From contig WTPW01000150.1 in NCBI GenBank assembly GCA_009809945.1, positions 563,840 to 627,839 of the forward strand: a stretch of DNA of 64,000 nt, written 5' to 3'. Numbering within the stretch: position 1 is the stretch's first letter; the number at the start of each line of letters is the position of its first letter. A model generated the notes under the pieces. That model ran no database searches. It had not been told where the DNA came from and saw only the letters and a list, made by a program, of their open reading frames with translations. Made by a program: the position numbers and the translations under genes. The DNA is from Gigaspora margarita (Eukaryota; Glomeromycota; Glomeromycetes; Diversisporales; Gigasporaceae). Shown here piece by piece: positions 59,768 to 64,000 of the stretch.

Positions 59768-59851
59768 CAGGGCCATGTAAAAATTTGGATATTATTTATA
59801 TGATTTACAAATTTCTATAAATTATATCCAAATTTTTACATGGTGGCCCTG
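59768..59851. mobile_element. 84-bp hAT-like MITE, copy 3
   Basis: CAGGGCCATGTAAAAATTTGG and CCAAATTTTTACATGGTGGCC ending CTG; identical 8-bp flanks CTATCACG at 59760-59767 and 59852-59859. Only 47 bp separate it from copy 2. Confidence 0.9.
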
Positions 59852-59861
59852 CTATCACGTT

Positions 59862-59925
59862 ACACCTGATCCTAAATTTTGATTGGTCAAAATTACAATT
59901 TTTTGTGAGAAGAATATCAACCCCA
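59862..59925. repeat. Family E fragment
   Basis: TTACACCTGATCCTAAATTTTGATTGGT with TTTTTTGTGAG matches one arm of the element at 9832-10190; the other arm is absent. Confidence 0.5.
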
Positions 59926-60642
59926 CACGTGATCAAGAGACCATACCTTGCAAAAATTTCGATTTATTTCGATTTTGGCCAGAATTATCATTGAGTTAGC
60001 CATAATCATGTGATCCCAGCTGGAATTAAAAAGATGTTACACGGTCATTTTTTGAAGGTCATTCGTTTTAACTATTTGAAATCACAATCACATGTCCAGT
60101 ACAATCAAAGGCGCAAAACTTACGTTTTTGAGACTCCTGCACTTACTTTTTTGATACTCCTAGATGTACCCCAAAATTTATATATTGTTTTGATACTGAT
60201 ATCATATGCAGATGACCATTACCAGTAGGGTATCCAGGATTATGATCCGGTAAATGCCAAATTATGCATCCAGTAAATTACAAATTATGCAAATTATGCA
60301 GACCCAAGATTAGGGTTAAAAAATTTTGCTGCCCAAATATCGAAATCTGCTATAGTGCAAGTATAACCAAAAATTTAGTTATAACTGTTTTTACATGTTA
60401 TTATACAAATAATATTGTCGAACTCTAACCTAATTGCAAGATCTTATCTCTAATCTAAAAGCACAAAATTTTACTAGAAATTTTTGTGTTCTAATTTTGC
60501 CCATGTCAAAAATTACAAGTACGTATATACGTACGTTACGTAGTGTGTTGCATATAATCGTTATACCATGCTATAAAAGCTCCGGTATAATAAATAATTG
60601 TTGCTACATTCGGATCTAGTAATTTTAAAGTGTAGATGCTAT

Positions 60643-60997
60643 TAGTGTTCTGCAGATCTGATCTGAGGACCCGGATCTGATCCGGATCCGGTGTTCGGAT
60701 CAGATCCAGATCCACGATTTATATGTACTACCAAACCCAGATCCATATTGGGATCTGATCTGGTAGATCCGTTTGGATCCGTTCATTCTAATTGGCTTAT
60801 TTTTATATTATTTAAATTTGTTTTTTTGTTAAGTAAACTTTGAATGCTTTTTTTTTTTCTTCTATAAGATAAGCCTTCTAAGTTTTCTAAAACTGCTGAG
60901 TTTTTTATGCCTTAAAAGTTTTCTGGGCCTTTAAGCCTTCTAATCTCTAACAATTAATGATTATAATAGAAAGGGACATTGATAAAGTTTAAATTTT

Positions 60998-61032
<35 letters not shown>

Positions 61033-62160
61033 NTACTAAATATATTTTTTTCAGTTATTATCGCTGAGCCTCAACGAAATCGTTATTGGAGCCGTTGTTG
61101 GAGCCGTTGTTGGAGCCTTGAAGCTGTCATGAAGTCACGTTTGGGCCGTGGATTCCTTGATCTTTTGGTAATTCAAAAGGATTTTTTTTCTTTTGAAATT
61201 CTTTGTATTTTGGTGTGTCTTACATGCATGTCATTTTTCATAGCAAGTTTGTTATTTTGGCAGGTTCTTTCAATAAGCCGTTTTCCATTTTTTTGGCTAG
61301 TTCAGCAAGTTTTTCATCGTTTTTCAGTGAATTTTTTGGTAAGTTTGTCATGGGTTTTTTCGTCAATTTTTGGTGGATTCTTCTTGTATCCTTATGTAAG
61401 TTTGTCATTTTCCAGTAAATTCTTCATCGATTTTTAGTGGGTTCTTTAGTAAGTTTTTCGTTGTTTTAGGCGGGTTCTTTTGCAACTTGGTCATTTTCAG
61501 AGGAATAGTTGGTGGCTCTTACGTAAGTTCGTCGTTTCAGGTGATGCTTCCAGTAAATTCTTCGTCGATTTTGGTGGGTTCTTTAGTAAGTTCTTTCTGA
61601 GTTCTTTATGTAAATGCATTGCTTTGTCATTTTTTTCTTCTGTTTCATGCTTTTTTTTTGCTGTTTTCATCACGATTTCCATCCCATTTTTGCCCCATTT
61701 TCTTCCGCTTAATTCCCATTTTCTTCTGCTTTATTCGACATTTTTCTTGTCATTTTCGTTCTACTAAAAAAAAATTATTAAAATAAATAAAAAAACTTAT
61801 AAAAAAAATAAATAATAAAAAAGAATAAATAAAAAAAAATAAAAAAAAAACTTAATAAAAAAAAAGAAGAATAAATAAAAAAATAAAAAAAAAACTTAAT
61901 AAAAAAAAAGTATTAATTCTCTTGATTGTCATGGCGACAGGTCGCCATAAACTAACGCTCTTAAAAAAATATTGTCATATTAAAAAAAATATTGTAATAA
62001 TTAAAAACGATTTAAAAAAAGCATTACCTATTATCAGATCTGGATCCGGATCCAGAACTTTCTTATTCGGATCCGAATTTTGACTTGGATTCAATCCGGT
62101 TTTCAGATCGGATCCGGATCTCTAAAAATATCTGTCCGATCTGATCCGTGCGGAACACTA
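60643..62160. mobile_element. Non-autonomous hAT-like element, 1518 bp, GGATCCGGATC-rich ends
   Basis: Starts TAGTGTTCTGCAGATCTGATC and ends with GATCCGTGCGGAACACTA, its imperfect complement. Exact 8-bp flanks GATGCTAT at 60635-60642 and 62161-62168. Subterminal regions (60650-60790 and 62035-62150) are crowded with GGATC(C/T)(G/A)GATC words, as hAT transposase sites often are. The interior has no transposase; it holds poly-T, repeats with GTAAGTT and A-rich low complexity. Confidence 0.85.
61185..61615 (+). repeat. Degenerate tandem units with intron-like borders
   Basis: The word set TAGTAAGTTTGTCATTTTCCAG, TAAATTCTTC(A/G)TCGATTTT and GGTGGGTTCTTTAG recurs three to four times with a period of about 80-100 bp. 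Each unit contains a GTAAGT and a pyrimidine-rich ..CAG or TTTTAG. The overlapping ORFs (61129-61437, 61480-61767) are Phe/Ser/Leu products of this repeat. Confidence 0.6.
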
Positions 62161-62438
62161 GATGCTATAATAGTTTAGCCAGCATTATTCACATGATCCT
62201 ACTCGGAATTAGCCAATGTTAGAGTATAATATAGGCTGACTTGATATCACATTCCGTGTAACTTAATCTGTGTAATATCAATTGGCCAATAGAAATTTCT
62301 TTATACGAGAGAATGGATAAATTATGCGAGATTATGCGAATTTCTTTAAATTATGCGAAATCGCATATTTTATGTGCCATAAGGTGAATTATGCGAATAT
62401 TATCCTGGATCATAATCCTAGACACTCTAATTACCGGT

Positions 62439-63000
62439 AAACTTAATAACAATAAACTATTAAAAAAATGTCATATAATAAATATTATAACTTTTCTACA
62501 AAGAAAAGCCAACATAGGTTTAATAAATAACTTGATTGCATGGTCTATGAATAAAATTTACTGTTTTTAAAAGTTTAGCACACTTTATAATATCTTTATT
62601 TTTAAACTTTTTTAGTTACGGCCTAGTTGCGCAGGTTTTTAACAAAGATTATATTTATTTTTTAAACGATATTTATATGATGAGTTTTTCTTAAAAAAAG
62701 AATAAATCTATATTACATGTAACATTTTTTTAAAAAAGATAAATAAATTTTTTAGAAAAAACTCTATCCGTGTAATAAATGTTTTAAATACAGTATATCA
62801 TTAAGATCCACGCTTTTTAAAACTTTATGATTTTGAAATTAGCTTATTTAAGGTTAGATTTTTTAAAAAAAAATTCTCATAAAGTTGGTTTCTTGTACAG
62901 GAATTTTTGAATAATAGGCAATTTTTGACTAAAACGAATGCTTGTTTTGAATTTTCAAGATCGTGTTATATTACGTCAAATTGCTATTTGTTGTGTCAAT
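62439..63000. other. AT-rich interior of the outer nested element
   Basis: Runs of A and T with no ORF of interest. A short less AT-rich patch TTACGGCCTAGTTGCGCAGG lies near 62615-62635. Confidence 0.35.
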
Positions 63001-63135
63001 CATCACGTGATGATAGTATCAAAAAAGTATATAAATTTTGGGGTACATCTAGGAGCATCAAAAAAGTAAGTGCAGGAGTCTCAAAAACGTAAGTTTTGCA
63101 TCAAAGGCCAATCATTTTATGTCACATGATTAAAT

Positions 63136-63407
63136 TCATAAAGAAAAAAATTTAATTTCTTTTGAAAAATTGCTTTCGAAAAATTTTCGTGTCCCTGGAA
63201 TGCACCTTCTATCATCATTCCTGTACTACAAATCCCGGGTGTGACATGTAACCAATCATTTATTCGATGATCCACTGTTTTATTTGATTTAGAAGATACA
63301 GATATAGTAAATATATAAACTAATTCTCTATACTTATGGGACTTTATATTAAAACTGTTTTACCCATTTAACCATTTAATTTAGCTAGCATTAAGATTGC
63401 TCTGACT
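63136..63407. other. Short intergenic stretch, nothing recognised
   Basis: AT-rich sequence with a short CCCGGGTGTGACATG patch near 63235; no ORF or repeat with a partner was identified. Confidence 0.3.
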
Positions 63408-64000
63408 CAGGGCCAATGATTTTCTGCGGTGGTTAAAACCAAATTCTGCGTGTGATTAAGACAAATTCTGTAATTTGCAATGGTAAAATTTTTTTTATGA
63501 ATTCTTTGCAATTTTACGAATTTCTGTGTAATTCTGTGGCGATGTATTCTAATTCTGTGACTTAATGCGCTTATATGTAAAAAAAATTTTTTATGTCAAA
63601 ACAATTTGCTTATATTAAAAGAATTAAAAAAAAAATTCACGCTGTTAATTGTTCTATCATTTACTTTTGATAACAAAAAATATTAAAAAAAAATTAATTT
63701 TTATTATGCATTTATAGTTTGAAAATTTTTATTATAATTAAAAATATTTTCATTTTTTATACCTGATATTTTTAACTCTATTACTTTCACTACAATTCTA
63801 TATCGATATTACAAATTTATATTTGAAAGAGCTTTTATTATGATATTCTAATTATCTTCAAACTTTCTTAAAGTATATGCTTGATTAAACTTGATGTTTT
63901 AAATAATGCATAAAAAATTATAAATTCGACGATTTGGTTATAATAAAACACTCAATTCGATTGGTTAATCATCATGTGATCATGGAATTCTGTGGTATTC
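63408..64000. mobile_element. Left end of a second hAT element (runs off the window)
   Basis: Begins CAGGGCCAATGATTTTCTGC, one base different from the end of the element at 27744, and carries the same kind of ATTCTG(C/T)G subterminal words. The sequence is still within the element, or near its other end (AATTCTGTGG), at base 64000. No coding part is visible. Confidence 0.75.

Larger units (their letters stand above)
60227..62429. mobile_element. Middle element of the nest
   Basis: The left end AGGGTATCCAGGATTATGATCC pairs with GGATCATAATCCTAGACACTCT at the right. The flanks ATTACCAGT (60218-60226) and ATTACCGGT (62430-62438) give a 9-bp duplication with one mismatch. AAATTATGC words repeat near both ends. 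About 680 bp remain once the inner element is removed. It is non-coding. Confidence 0.75.
60085..63135. mobile_element. Outer inverted-repeat element hosting two nested elements
   Basis: Left arm (about 60085-60200): CAAAACTTACGTTTTTGAG, ACTCCTGCACTTAC and CTCCTAGATGTACCCCAAAA. Right arm (about 63010-63135): the same words complemented in reverse order with about 95% agreement over 90 bp. Between the arms lie the element at 60227-62429 and about 560 bp of AT-rich sequence with poly-A runs. Terminal duplication was not determined. Confidence 0.65.

Noticed and set aside
61129..61767. Overlapping Phe/Leu/Ser-rich ORFs that look like membrane proteins
   Set aside because: They follow T-rich tandem units in a non-autonomous element and occur in two frames at once.

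Overview
The window is very AT-rich eukaryotic DNA with long homopolymer and ATT/AT runs, GT-AG introns of about 57-100 bp, and extremely dense repeats. A large single-exon HMG-box protein of the MATA_HMG type, decayed kinase-Sel1 genes and abundant hAT, PIF/Harbinger and LTR debris point to an arbuscular mycorrhizal fungus (Glomeromycotina, most like Rhizophagus). The species call is inference; no database was searched.

Layout. 1-3560: part of an LTR retrotransposon on the minus strand (LTR 2851-3558, leader repeats, one long ORF). 3560-12500: nested miniature inverted-repeat elements, including a tRNA-headed SINE-like insertion (8366-9339) with a target-site duplication inside a palindromic element. 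12500-26600: one confident gene, the HMG-box gene (14086-15483, minus), then mostly non-coding AT-rich DNA with elements of a TACCGTATTTTCGCG family and a 328-bp element at 25134. 26600-31730: a decayed kinase gene split by a palindrome and by a complete but mutated hAT transposon (27744-30461, exact 8-bp duplication). 32454-32630: a probable 58-residue membrane protein. 35500-39800: large palindromes, including a palindrome of palindromes (36945-38000), and a pogo-like element inside a minisatellite. 40018-40880: a two-exon gene with a CxxC...CxxC motif and a frameshift. 41950-45416: kinase-Sel1 pseudogenes. 45767-50400: RRP5, an 11-exon minus-strand gene whose reading frame I followed through every splice junction (1263 residues). 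50640-54300: a tRNA-like relic, a TCGTCG-rich repeat block and PIF/Harbinger derivatives. 54300-58800: short palindromes and telomere-like G-rich repeats. 58835-59313: a small spliced gene interrupted inside an exon by a 181-bp element. 59640-64000: 80-bp hAT-like elements, a three-level nest of inverted-repeat elements (60085-63135) and the left end of a second hAT element.

The dominant theme is transposition rather than a pathway. I count about twenty inverted-repeat families; at least ten copies have recognisable target-site duplications, so insertion order can be read. The only clear housekeeping gene is RRP5 (pre-rRNA processing). I saw no evidence of a new multi-gene system; the most novel material is the architecture of the small elements.
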